DNA of 7,323 nucleotides from Christiangramia sp. Its GTDB lineage: Bacteria > Bacteroidota > Bacteroidia > Flavobacteriales > Flavobacteriaceae. Made by a program: the position numbers and the translations under genes. Under the pieces are notes generated by a model that was not told the origin of the DNA, searched no databases, and worked only from the letters and a program-made list of their open reading frames with translations. This document shows, one piece after another, positions 1 to 5,549 of the stretch; the first letter of the stretch is position 1, and every line of letters begins with the position of its first letter. The stretch lies in assembly GCA_024644145.1 (NCBI GenBank), contig JAHELO010000003.1:8342-15664 (forward strand), given 5' to 3'.

Positions 1-641
1 TCCTGGTGGTTCAGGAGAAATTCAATGAGTCATTAATATATTATTCCCAAGTTCAGAATCTGGTAAAAAATGACGTTATGGCTCAGGATGCCAGGTTTAA
101 GGTAGCCAAAACCAGTTACTTTAAAGGTGATTTTGCCTGGGCAAAGACCCAGTTGGATATTCTGAAATCTTCCACTTCCCAGTTGATTGCTAACGATGCT
201 ATGGAGCTAAGTTTATTGATAAGTGATAATTCACTAGAAGATTCTACCCAAACAGCTTTAAAAAAGTATGCCAGGGCCGATCTTTTATCTTTTCAGAAAA
301 AAAACCCTGAGGCGATCCAGGCTTTAGATTCAATTTTAGTAAATCATAAAGGTGAAAAGATAGAGGATGAAGCCCTGCTGAGGCAGGCTAAATTATTTGA
401 AGCCGAAAAGGATTTCGAGAAAGCCGAACTTAATTATCTCGCGATAATCAATGCTTTCGGAAAAGATATTTTGGCTGATAATGCACACTTCTTTCTGGCC
501 GAGCTTTATGCGAACCAGCTTCAGGATCCGGAGAAGGCAAAAAGCTTTTACGAGCAAATTATCTTTAACTTTGCAGACAGTATTTATTTCGTCGAGGCCC
601 GTAAAAAATACCGGATGCTTCGCGGGGATACCATAGAGTAA
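1..641 (+). CDS. TPR-repeat protein, 3' part only (5' end outside window)
   Basis: This is the C-terminal part of a helical-repeat protein; the reading frame is open to the left edge (codons run from position 3), so the GTG at 6 is an internal Val and not a start. Counting from that GTG, 211 residues remain before TAA at 639-641. The sequence is built of paired amphipathic helices of TPR/Sel1-like type: roughly residues 28-60 (ARFKVAKTSYFKGDFAWAK), 85-115, 120-152 (ALLRQAKLFEAEKDFEKAE) and 156-190 (AHFFLAELYANQLQDPEKA), ending in a basic tail (RKKYRMLRG). TPR proteins act as scaffolds for protein-protein contacts; no catalytic motif is visible. Whether it has a signal peptide or lipobox cannot be seen because the N-terminus is missing. 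It lies 23 nt upstream of the DUF4286-like gene, so the two are probably co-transcribed. The TPR fold is fairly certain; the specific function is unknown. Confidence 0.8.
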   Translation, partial: LVVQEKFNESLIYYSQVQNLVKNDVMAQDARFKVAKTSYFKGDFAWAKTQLDILKSSTSQLIANDAMELSLLISDNSLEDSTQTALKKYARADLLSFQKKNPEAIQALDSILVNHKGEKIEDEALLRQAKLFEAEKDFEKAELNYLAIINAFGKDILADNAHFFLAELYANQLQDPEKAKSFYEQIIFNFADSIYFVEARKKYRMLRGDTIE

Positions 642-664
642 TTCCAGTAATTTAAAATTTAGCA

Positions 665-973
665 ATGATCATATATAACGTCACCATCAACGTTCAGGAA
701 GATATTCATGATAAATGGATAAAATGGATGAAAGAGGAACATATACCAGAAATGCTCGATACCAAAAAATTTCAGAAGGCTTTAATGACCCGGGTAATGG
801 TACAGGAGCCAATGGGAGGGATCACCTATTCTGTACAATATACTACAGAAAGTAAGGAAATGCTGGAAAGTTACTATAATGAAGATGCCGACGAGATGCG
901 TTCAAAATCCAAACCTTTTGAAGGTAAATTCGTTGCTTTCAGGACAGAACTGGAAGTGATCTCTGAACAGTAA
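665..973 (+). CDS. DUF4286-like small conserved protein
   Basis: This 102-residue cytosolic protein resembles the DUF4286 family of Bacteroidota, which has no assigned biochemical function that I know of. It opens with a beta strand (MIIYNVTINV), then an amphipathic helix beginning DIHDKWIKWMKEEHIPEML, then two strands (ALMTRVMVQEP, GITYSVQYT), a second acidic helix (SKEMLESYYNEDADEMRSK) and a last strand (FVAFRTELEVI). This beta-alpha-beta-beta-alpha-beta order resembles the ferredoxin-like dimeric alpha/beta barrel fold; that fold is my inference. There is no signal peptide or membrane segment. The ATG at 665 is the natural start, since MIIYN-type openings are usual in the family. It follows the TPR gene by 23 nt and precedes rsmA by 99 nt. 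The family call comes from recalled sequence pattern and length and should be confirmed by a Pfam search. Confidence 0.75.
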   Translation: MIIYNVTINVQEDIHDKWIKWMKEEHIPEMLDTKKFQKALMTRVMVQEPMGGITYSVQYTTESKEMLESYYNEDADEMRSKSKPFEGKFVAFRTELEVISEQ

Positions 974-1006
974 AGTCTATCTTAACACTGCATTGTCGTG
1001 GAAAAT

Positions 1007-1031
1007 CTTCCGGAAAACCAATTTTCCGAAG
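1007..1031 (+). other. Hairpin in the leader upstream of rsmA (possible terminator or attenuator)
   Basis: An inverted repeat lies in the 99-nt gap before rsmA. CGGAAAA (1011-1017) pairs with TTTTCCG (1022-1028) around a CCAA loop, and three outer pairs (CTT 1007-1009 with AAG 1029-1031) form if C1010 bulges out. The right arm could instead pair with an upstream copy: GGAAAAT (1000-1006) matches ATTTTCC (1021-1027). The two structures exclude each other. The region after the hairpin is pyrimidine-rich (TACTTCTCTTTACC) but has no clean T-run, so this is a poor intrinsic terminator. It could be a weak terminator for the DUF4286-like gene or a 5'-UTR structure for rsmA. Confidence 0.35.
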
Positions 1032-1072
1032 TACTTCTCTTTACCTGATCATTTTGTATTAATAAAAATTTT

Positions 1073-1906
1073 ATGAAAAAGAATAAACCTTCATTTCAAA
1101 AGCCAACGGGCAGAGATGAGCATAGCGTTAAAGCAAAAAAGCATTTAGGGCAGCATTTCCTCACCGATGAGAATATTGCTTCCAAAATCGCAGATACCCT
1201 TAGTTATGAAGGTTATGATAAGGTACTTGAAATAGGGCCGGGAATGGGAGTGCTTACCAAATACCTTCTGGAGAAGAAATCTGAGGTACATGTTATCGAG
1301 ATAGATACAGAGAGTGTAGAATACCTGGAGAGCAATTACCTGCACCTGAGGGGTAGGATCCATGAAAAGGATTTCCTGAAGCATGACCTGGGACAGATCT
1401 TTGGCTCTGAACAGTTTGCCATCATCGGGAATTTCCCCTACAATATTTCTACCCAGATCGTCTTTAAAGTCTTGCAATTAAGAGACCAGATCCCCGAATT
1501 TTCAGGGATGTTTCAGAAAGAAGTGGCTCAAAGGATCTGTGAAAAAGAAGGCAATAAGACCTATGGGATCTTAAGTGTGCTTACACAGGCATTCTATGAG
1601 GCAGAATATCTGTTTACGGTTCCTCCATCGGTCTTCAACCCTCCACCGAAAGTAGATAGCGGAGTACTTAGATTGAAAAGGAAAGAAAATTACAGCCTTC
1701 CCTGCGATGAAAAATTGTTTTTCAGAGTGGTTAAAACAGCTTTTAATCAACGCAGGAAGACGCTTCGCAATAGTTTAAAAATTCTTAATCTTCCTGATAA
1801 TTTAAGGGAAGATGCTATATTTGGCCAACGGCCGGAACAACTCAGTTTCCAGCAGTTTATAGAACTGACCCAAAAAATTGAGCCACATGCAATTTCAGGT
1901 AAGTGA
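1073..1906 (+). CDS. rsmA: 16S rRNA (adenine(1518)-N6/adenine(1519)-N6)-dimethyltransferase RsmA (KsgA)
   Basis: The enzyme uses S-adenosylmethionine to dimethylate two adjacent adenines in the 3'-terminal helix 45 of 16S rRNA, a late step in small-subunit maturation; its loss classically gives kasugamycin resistance. It is 277 residues, normal for the family. Visible motifs are KKHLGQHFL (22-30), SAM-binding motif [11 protein letters not shown] (53-62), the acidic end of strand 2 VIEID (74-78), catalytic motif IV GNFPYN (119-124, with Phe where most bacteria have Leu or Ile), FQKEVAQR (147-154), [14 protein letters not shown] (183-196) and [12 protein letters not shown] (224-235). About 20 Lys-rich residues precede the conserved core; no other in-frame ATG lies between 1073 and the HLGQ motif, so ATG 1073 is kept. 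The leader is A/T-rich (AATAAAAATTTT) with no Shine-Dalgarno. The last 20 nt overlap mgtE. Confidence 0.97.
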   Translation: MKKNKPSFQKPTGRDEHSVKAKKHLGQHFLTDENIASKIADTLSYEGYDKVLEIGPGMGVLTKYLLEKKSEVHVIEIDTESVEYLESNYLHLRGRIHEKDFLKHDLGQIFGSEQFAIIGNFPYNISTQIVFKVLQLRDQIPEFSGMFQKEVAQRICEKEGNKTYGILSVLTQAFYEAEYLFTVPPSVFNPPPKVDSGVLRLKRKENYSLPCDEKLFFRVVKTAFNQRRKTLRNSLKILNLPDNLREDAIFGQRPEQLSFQQFIELTQKIEPHAISGK

Positions 1907-3236
1907 TGAATTAATAGAGAAGATCAAGTACCTCATTGAAGAAAGGAAAGATGAGGAACTGCTGCTGCACCTTGAAGAAGTGCACCACGCTGATATTGCC
2001 GAAATTCTAACTGAACTTGATATTGAAGAAGCTACTTATATTGTAAAGCTTCTAAATTCAGAGCAGACGGCTGAAGCTCTTATGGAGCTGGAAGAAGACT
2101 GGAGGGAGCGTATCCTGGAAAGTCTGTCTCCTAAAGAAATTGCCGACGAGCTTAACGAAATGGATACCGATGATGCTGCCGACATCATCTCTGAACTTTC
2201 CCTTGAACTACAGCAGGATGTAATTTCTGAAATAACCGATGAGCAACATGCAGATGACATTGTTGAATTATTGCGTTATGATGAGGATTCTGCCGGTGGT
2301 TTGATGGCTAAAGAGCTTGTAAAGGTAAGTGAAAACTGGAGTGTGACCGGTTGTATGGCTGAAATGCGAAAGCAGGCAGAAAACGTAACCCGGGTGCATT
2401 CTATTTATGTGGTAGATGACAAGAATAAGCTGAAAGGCAGACTTTCTCTGAAAGATCTGCTAACCGCTTCCAGTGATGCGAATATCAGCGACATCTATAT
2501 TCCAAGCGTAGATTATGTGAATGTTCATACAGAAGGTGAAGAGGTAGCTCGTATTATGCAGAAATATGACCTTGAAGCCATTCCTGTCGTAGACGAGATG
2601 AACCGTCTGGTAGGCCGTATTACTATTGATGATATCGTAGATTTTATCAAAGAAGAAGCTGAAAAGGATTATCAAATGGCTGCGGGTATTTCTGAAGATG
2701 TTGAGGCAGATGACAGTATCTGGAGATTAACCCGGGCCCGCTTACCCTGGCTAATACTTGGATTATTTGGAGGTCTTGGTGCTGTTTATGTCATGAAAGG
2801 ATTTGAAGAAGCACTTACCAATTACGTGGAATTGTTCTTTTTTACCCCGCTAATTGCTGCGATGGCAGGAAATGTAGGGGTGCAATCCAGCGCGATTATT
2901 GTTCAGGGCCTTGCAAATGATAATTTGCGCGGCAGTCTCTTTAACCGACTTATAAAAGAAATAAGTCTTACCCTAATAAATGGAGTCGTCCTTGGAATTC
3001 TTGTGATTATCTTCGGGCTAATTGTAGGTCAGCCGCAAATTGTGAGTTTAACAATTGCCCTGGCACTGGTTAGCGTCATAATTATAGCGGCACTTATAGG
3101 AACTTTTGTTCCCATCATTCTTCACAAACAAGGTATAGATCCGGCCATTGCCACAGGACCATTTATTACCACAAGTAATGATATCTTTGGGATCTTTGTT
3201 TTCTTTTACCTGGCTAAAACTATCCTCGGTTTTTAG
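1887..3236 (+). CDS. mgtE: Magnesium transporter MgtE
   Basis: MgtE is a homodimeric, Mg2+-gated channel of the inner membrane that imports Mg2+ and closes when cytosolic Mg2+ is high. Taking ATG 1887 gives 449 residues, the usual length. Order: acidic N domain of short helical repeats (about 1-125; Glu/Asp-rich, e.g. [17 protein letters not shown]), two CBS domains (about 132-195 and 205-256, the second ending in [12 protein letters not shown]), a connecting helix, then five hydrophobic segments (about 288-306, 314-338, 360-381, 386-412, 424-449). Pore signatures are [13 protein letters not shown] (321-333) and [15 protein letters not shown]; the Asp of that last motif falls at residue 432, the position of the ion-selectivity Asp in Thermus MgtE. 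An in-frame TTG at 1878 would add three residues, but ATG 1887 gives MQFQVS, the opening expected for flavobacterial MgtE. The start lies inside rsmA (20-nt overlap), suggesting translational coupling; no room exists for an mgtE-specific leader. Confidence 0.96.
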   Translation: MQFQVSDELIEKIKYLIEERKDEELLLHLEEVHHADIAEILTELDIEEATYIVKLLNSEQTAEALMELEEDWRERILESLSPKEIADELNEMDTDDAADIISELSLELQQDVISEITDEQHADDIVELLRYDEDSAGGLMAKELVKVSENWSVTGCMAEMRKQAENVTRVHSIYVVDDKNKLKGRLSLKDLLTASSDANISDIYIPSVDYVNVHTEGEEVARIMQKYDLEAIPVVDEMNRLVGRITIDDIVDFIKEEAEKDYQMAAGISEDVEADDSIWRLTRARLPWLILGLFGGLGAVYVMKGFEEALTNYVELFFFTPLIAAMAGNVGVQSSAIIVQGLANDNLRGSLFNRLIKEISLTLINGVVLGILVIIFGLIVGQPQIVSLTIALALVSVIIIAALIGTFVPIILHKQGIDPAIATGPFITTSNDIFGIFVFFYLAKTILGF

Positions 3237-3244
3237 ATTTTTCT

Positions 3245-3257
3245 CCCGTTTTTCGGG
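3245..3257 (+). terminator. Weak hairpin after mgtE
   Basis: CCCG (3245-3248) and CGGG (3254-3257) form a short GC stem around a TTTTT loop, 8 nt after the mgtE stop. The sequence that follows is T-rich (TCCTTGATTTCATTCTTT) but lacks an uninterrupted T-run, so termination by this element is only a possibility. It is the only hairpin near the 3' end of the rsmA-mgtE block. Confidence 0.3.
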
Positions 3258-3282
3258 TCCTTGATTTCATTCTTTATCTTTG
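3252..3282 (+). promoter_or_regulatory. Candidate Bacteroidota-type promoter for the dehydrogenase-VOC operon
   Basis: TATCTTTG at 3275-3282 matches the Bacteroidota primary-sigma -7 consensus TAnnTTTG at every fixed position. A TTC at 3252-3254 stands in for the -33 TTG with a 20-nt spacer, inside the usual 17-23 range; a true TTG at 3261-3263 is too close (11 nt). Transcription would start near 3287-3292 and leave a leader of about 65-70 nt before ATG 3357. The perfect -7 box supports the call; the weak -33 box lowers it. Confidence 0.5.
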
Positions 3283-3295
3283 TAGGTTCGTTTTT

Positions 3296-3312
3296 TATAT
3301 CGTTTTGATATA
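3296..3312 (+). repeat. Inverted repeat TATATC-GTTTT-GATATA in the 5' leader
   Basis: A 6-bp perfect inverted repeat (3296-3301 and 3307-3312) with a 5-nt spacer lies just downstream of the candidate promoter and 44 nt before the dehydrogenase start. At this place it could be an operator overlapping the transcript start or a weak hairpin in the leader. Its AT-only composition, apart from one C/G pair per arm, makes a chance occurrence quite possible. Confidence 0.3.
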
Positions 3313-3356
3313 GCGGGAATTCATATTTTAATTATTAATCTGAAAAAGAAAAAACA

Positions 3357-4337
3357 ATGATCATTCTGCATGCCGATACCAATCATCCTACATTGATGAA
3401 AAAACTGGAAGAGGCAGGTCATCATAATATTGAAGGTTATGACCAATCCAGAGAAGAAACATTACAAAATCAGCATTTATATGATGGCATAGTTATAAGA
3501 AGCCGTTATAAAATAGACCGGGAATTTATTGATGCAGCTCCTAATCTAAAGTTCATTGCACGAGTGGGGGCAGGCCTGGAAAGCATAGACGTGGATTATG
3601 CCCGCAAGCGGGGCATTAAATTATTCTCTGCACCAGAAGGAAATAGAAATGCAGTGGGAGAGCATGCCCTGGGAATGCTATTATCACTTTTTAACCGTCT
3701 TAATAAGGCCGATAGGGAAGTAAGAGAAGGTCTATGGCACCGGGAGGCTAACCGGGGCGTGGAACTGGATGGTAAGACCGTAGGGCTTATAGGTTACGGA
3801 AATATGGGGAAAGCCTTTGCGAAAAAATTACGTGGTTTTGAGGTAGATGTGATCTTCTATGACATACAGAATGGAATAGGAGATGAAAATGCCAGGCAGG
3901 TAGATTATGAAGAATTCTTTGAGAAGGCAGAGGTTGTGAGTTTGCATACCCCATGGACGGAAGAAACTCACCAAATGGTTAATAAAGAATTTATAGGTAA
4001 ATTTAAAAAGCCATTCTGGTTTATTAATACTGCCAGAGGTAAGAGTGTGGTTACCGCAGATCTGGTAGAGGCTCTTAAGCAGGGCAAAGTTCTGGGTGCT
4101 GGTCTGGATGTTCTGGAGTACGAAAAGGCTAGCTTTGAAAGTCTTTTCTCAAATAAGAAGAATGTATCCATTAGTGCGGCCGATACTATTCCCGAAGCTC
4201 TCAGGGAACTAATGTTCATGCCTCATACCTTGTTGAGTCCTCATGTTGCCGGTTGGACCGTAGAATCGCATGAAGGGCTGGCTACAGTAATCGCAGATAA
4301 GATAATAGCCGAATTTGGTGAAGGCGAGAATAAATAG
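3357..4337 (+). CDS. D-2-hydroxyacid dehydrogenase (phosphoglycerate dehydrogenase-like), NAD-dependent
   Basis: This 326-residue cytosolic oxidoreductase has the D-isomer-specific 2-hydroxyacid dehydrogenase layout: a substrate-binding domain split around a Rossmann domain. Visible are the early substrate loop RVGAGLESID (69-78), the nucleotide-binding GYGNMG (146-151) with an Asp at the end of the second strand (VIFYD, D169; favours NAD+ over NADP+), and the catalytic triad Arg227 (NTARG), Glu254 (DVLEYE) and His296 (SPHVAGW). It lacks the C-terminal ACT domain of long SerA proteins, so serine-pathway use is possible but unproven; glyoxylate, hydroxypyruvate or D-lactate-type substrates are alternatives. 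The 42-residue gap between Glu254 and His296 is about twice the common spacing, reflecting an inserted segment (about 258-288). The leader is A-rich (GAAAAAGAAAAAACA) with no Shine-Dalgarno. The VOC gene starts 6 nt after its stop, forming an operon. Confidence 0.92.
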   Translation: MIILHADTNHPTLMKKLEEAGHHNIEGYDQSREETLQNQHLYDGIVIRSRYKIDREFIDAAPNLKFIARVGAGLESIDVDYARKRGIKLFSAPEGNRNAVGEHALGMLLSLFNRLNKADREVREGLWHREANRGVELDGKTVGLIGYGNMGKAFAKKLRGFEVDVIFYDIQNGIGDENARQVDYEEFFEKAEVVSLHTPWTEETHQMVNKEFIGKFKKPFWFINTARGKSVVTADLVEALKQGKVLGAGLDVLEYEKASFESLFSNKKNVSISAADTIPEALRELMFMPHTLLSPHVAGWTVESHEGLATVIADKIIAEFGEGENK

Positions 4338-4343
4338 AGAATT

Positions 4344-4736
4344 ATGAAAAAAAGGGTGACAGGTTTAGGTGGGTTCTTTTTTAAAGCGAAAGACCCTGAT
4401 AATGTAAAGAACTGGTATAACCAACATCTGGGTTTAGATACAGATCAATATGGATGTACTTTCTGGTGGAAAGATAAGGAAGGAAACGACTGTTCAACTC
4501 AATGGAGTCCTATGGCAGAGGATACCGATTATTATAAACCTTCAGCAAAACAATTCATGATGAACTTCAGGGTTGAAAATCTTGAAGAATTACTGAAAAA
4601 CCTGAAGGAAGAAGGAGTGCAGGTGGTGGGTGAGATGGAGACTTATGATTACGGTAAATTTGGTTGGATCATGGATCCCGAAGGGAACAAGATCGAATTA
4701 TGGGAACCAGTAGATAAAGCGTTTCTGGACCAATAG
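4344..4736 (+). CDS. VOC-superfamily (glyoxalase/bleomycin-resistance fold) protein
   Basis: This 130-residue protein consists of two beta-alpha-beta-beta-beta modules, as in single-chain VOC dimers. Module 1 begins GLGGFFFKAKDPDNVKNWY, followed by the HLGL turn (28-31); module 2 begins FMMNFRVENLEELLKNLKEEG and ends with the typical WIMDPEGNKIELWEP (108-122). In metal-dependent VOC enzymes a His usually sits seven residues before the Asp of each module's first strand; here those places are Gly10 and Met72, while the C-terminal Glu118 is kept. A canonical His/Glu metal site is therefore probably absent, so glyoxalase I or dioxygenase activity should not be assumed. It may be a binding protein or a metal-free isomerase. 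It is tightly co-transcribed with the 2-hydroxyacid dehydrogenase (6-nt gap), suggesting a shared substrate class, and is followed at once by a strong terminator. The substrate is unknown. Confidence 0.88.
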   Translation: MKKRVTGLGGFFFKAKDPDNVKNWYNQHLGLDTDQYGCTFWWKDKEGNDCSTQWSPMAEDTDYYKPSAKQFMMNFRVENLEELLKNLKEEGVQVVGEMETYDYGKFGWIMDPEGNKIELWEPVDKAFLDQ

Positions 4737-4740
4737 AATA

Positions 4741-4782
4741 AAAAAGACCTTGCAGTTCCTGTTAAACCTGCAAGGTCTTTTT
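4741..4782. terminator. Bidirectional intrinsic terminator between convergent operons
   Basis: A perfect 15-bp inverted repeat: AAAAAGACCTTGCAG (4741-4755) pairs with CTGCAAGGTCTTTTT (4768-4782) around a 12-nt loop. The 10-bp GC-containing core (GACCTTGCAG/CTGCAAGGTC) carries a T-run on its 3' side on both strands, so it can stop transcription from the VOC gene (plus strand) and from the SDR-like gene (minus strand). It begins 5 nt after the VOC stop codon and ends 18 nt from the SDR stop codon. Confidence 0.93.
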
Positions 4783-4800
4783 CTATTTCAATATTTTTTA

Positions 4801-5454
4801 TTAGCTGAAATCACTAATATCTATCAGGGCCGATTTTATAGGTTCCTGACCTTCTATAGCTTCAAAAATTACATTTTTTACCAGCGGATCTGCTAGCGAC
4901 ATCACCAGAATAAAAGCTACATCGTCCCTGGAAATCTCTCCTCGTTCATTAAGGGAACCTTTAGCGACCTTTATTTTGGCAAGGCCCAGATCATCTGTTA
5001 GAGCACCGGGTCTTACGATGGTATAATTCAGGCCACTTTCCATAAGGTATTCGTCTGCTGCTTTCTTAGCCTCTAGATAATGCCTGAGATCTTCATTTTT
5101 AGAAGGATCATCTGCACCCATCGAGCTTAACATTACGAATTTCTTGACCTTTGCATTCTTTGCGGCATCTATAAGCTTCTTAGCCCCGTTCTCATCTATA
5201 GCCGTGGTTTTGTCTGGTCCGGTTTTACTGCCAGAACCGGCAGCGAAGATCACCTTGTCTATCCCCTTCATTGTGTGGCTCACGTCTCCTTCAAGGTCTC
5301 CCATTACTGCTTCAACCTCCATGTCTTCAAACATCTGCCTTTGTTCTTCCTTTCTAATAAGTGCCAGCGGGTTGAAGTTCTCAGAGTTATTTAATATTTC
5401 TATGACTCTTTTTCCAGTATCTCCGGTAGCCCCGGCAATTAATATATTCTCCAT
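4801..5454 (-). CDS. Atypical SDR-family NAD(P)-binding protein (SDR_a5-like)
   Basis: This 217-residue protein has a single Rossmann fold of the NmrA/atypical-SDR type. It opens with the nucleotide-binding strand and glycine loop ILIAGATGDTG (4-14), then MGDLEG (51-56; the Asp that packs near the adenine ring), strand VIFAAGSGS (68-76) and FVMLSSMGADDP (106-117). An SDR-like Tyr/Lys pair is present: Y126 and K130 in HYLEAKKAADE, followed by YTIVRPGALTDD (144-155). The length fits short atypical SDRs annotated as NAD(P)H-binding or sugar-epimerase-like proteins, such as the Bacillus YhfK type. The substrate is unknown; some relatives are redox sensors and not enzymes. The ATG at 5452-5454 opens directly on the Rossmann strand, so the start is secure. 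It lies 95 nt downstream of the acyltransferase fusion on the same strand, with no clear terminator between them, so read-through from that gene is possible. Confidence 0.9.
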   Translation of the reverse strand: MENILIAGATGDTGKRVIEILNNSENFNPLALIRKEEQRQMFEDMEVEAVMGDLEGDVSHTMKGIDKVIFAAGSGSKTGPDKTTAIDENGAKKLIDAAKNAKVKKFVMLSSMGADDPSKNEDLRHYLEAKKAADEYLMESGLNYTIVRPGALTDDLGLAKIKVAKGSLNERGEISRDDVAFILVMSLADPLVKNVIFEAIEGQEPIKSALIDISDFS

Positions 5455-5493
5455 AATTCTTTATTCATTTTTAGTGCAAACAAGATAAGAACG

Positions 5494-5520
5494 AAAAGAT
5501 ACTTTGCCTAACAAGAGCAA
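5494..5520 (-). promoter_or_regulatory. Candidate promoter for the SDR-like gene
   Basis: Read on the minus strand, the 95-nt gap between the two minus-strand genes holds TATCTTTT (plus coordinates 5494-5501), seven of eight with the TAnnTTTG consensus counting the free positions, and a TTG (5518-5520) with a 16-nt spacer, one nt short of the usual 17-23. This would place transcript initiation about 30 nt before the ATG at 5454. The match is imperfect and the gene may also be transcribed from upstream. Confidence 0.33.
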
Positions 5521-5549
5521 TGGAATAACAGCATCTTAACAAATCAATT

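Noticed and set aside
6..8. GTG as the start of the first gene
   Set aside because: The frame is open upstream to the window edge (CTG at 3-5) and the protein begins in the middle of a TPR-like helix, so this is a truncated gene and not a start.
297..307. A8 run with the slippery heptamer A-AAA-AAC in the TPR gene
   Set aside because: A -1 shift here would read CCC then TGA at once, giving only an early stop, and no strong downstream structure is seen. The zero frame continues normally through the repeats.
1145..1477. Antisense open frame within rsmA
   Set aside because: It lies wholly opposite a strongly conserved gene and its translation resembles no family; it is a by-product of codon bias.
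1878..1886. TTG start three codons before the mgtE ATG
   Set aside because: The ATG at 1887 gives the expected MQFQVS opening and normal family length; the TTG adds only MSH and has no supporting leader.
1780..1886. M-box or other Mg2+ riboswitch before mgtE
   Set aside because: The region ahead of mgtE is rsmA coding sequence with an intact conserved C-terminus, so no leader RNA of the needed size can be there.
2036..2260. Antisense Ser-rich open frame within mgtE
   Set aside because: The Ser-rich translation is the mirror of the Glu/Asp-rich N domain of MgtE; not a gene.
3261..3282. TTG (3261) paired with TATCTTTG (3275) as a promoter
   Set aside because: The spacer is only 11 nt, well below the 17-23 nt expected; the -7 box is kept with a weaker -33 at 3252.
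5144..5488. Plus-strand open frame of 114 codons opposite the SDR-like gene
   Set aside because: It runs opposite the Rossmann-fold coding region, has no family resemblance, and its start lies within the other gene.
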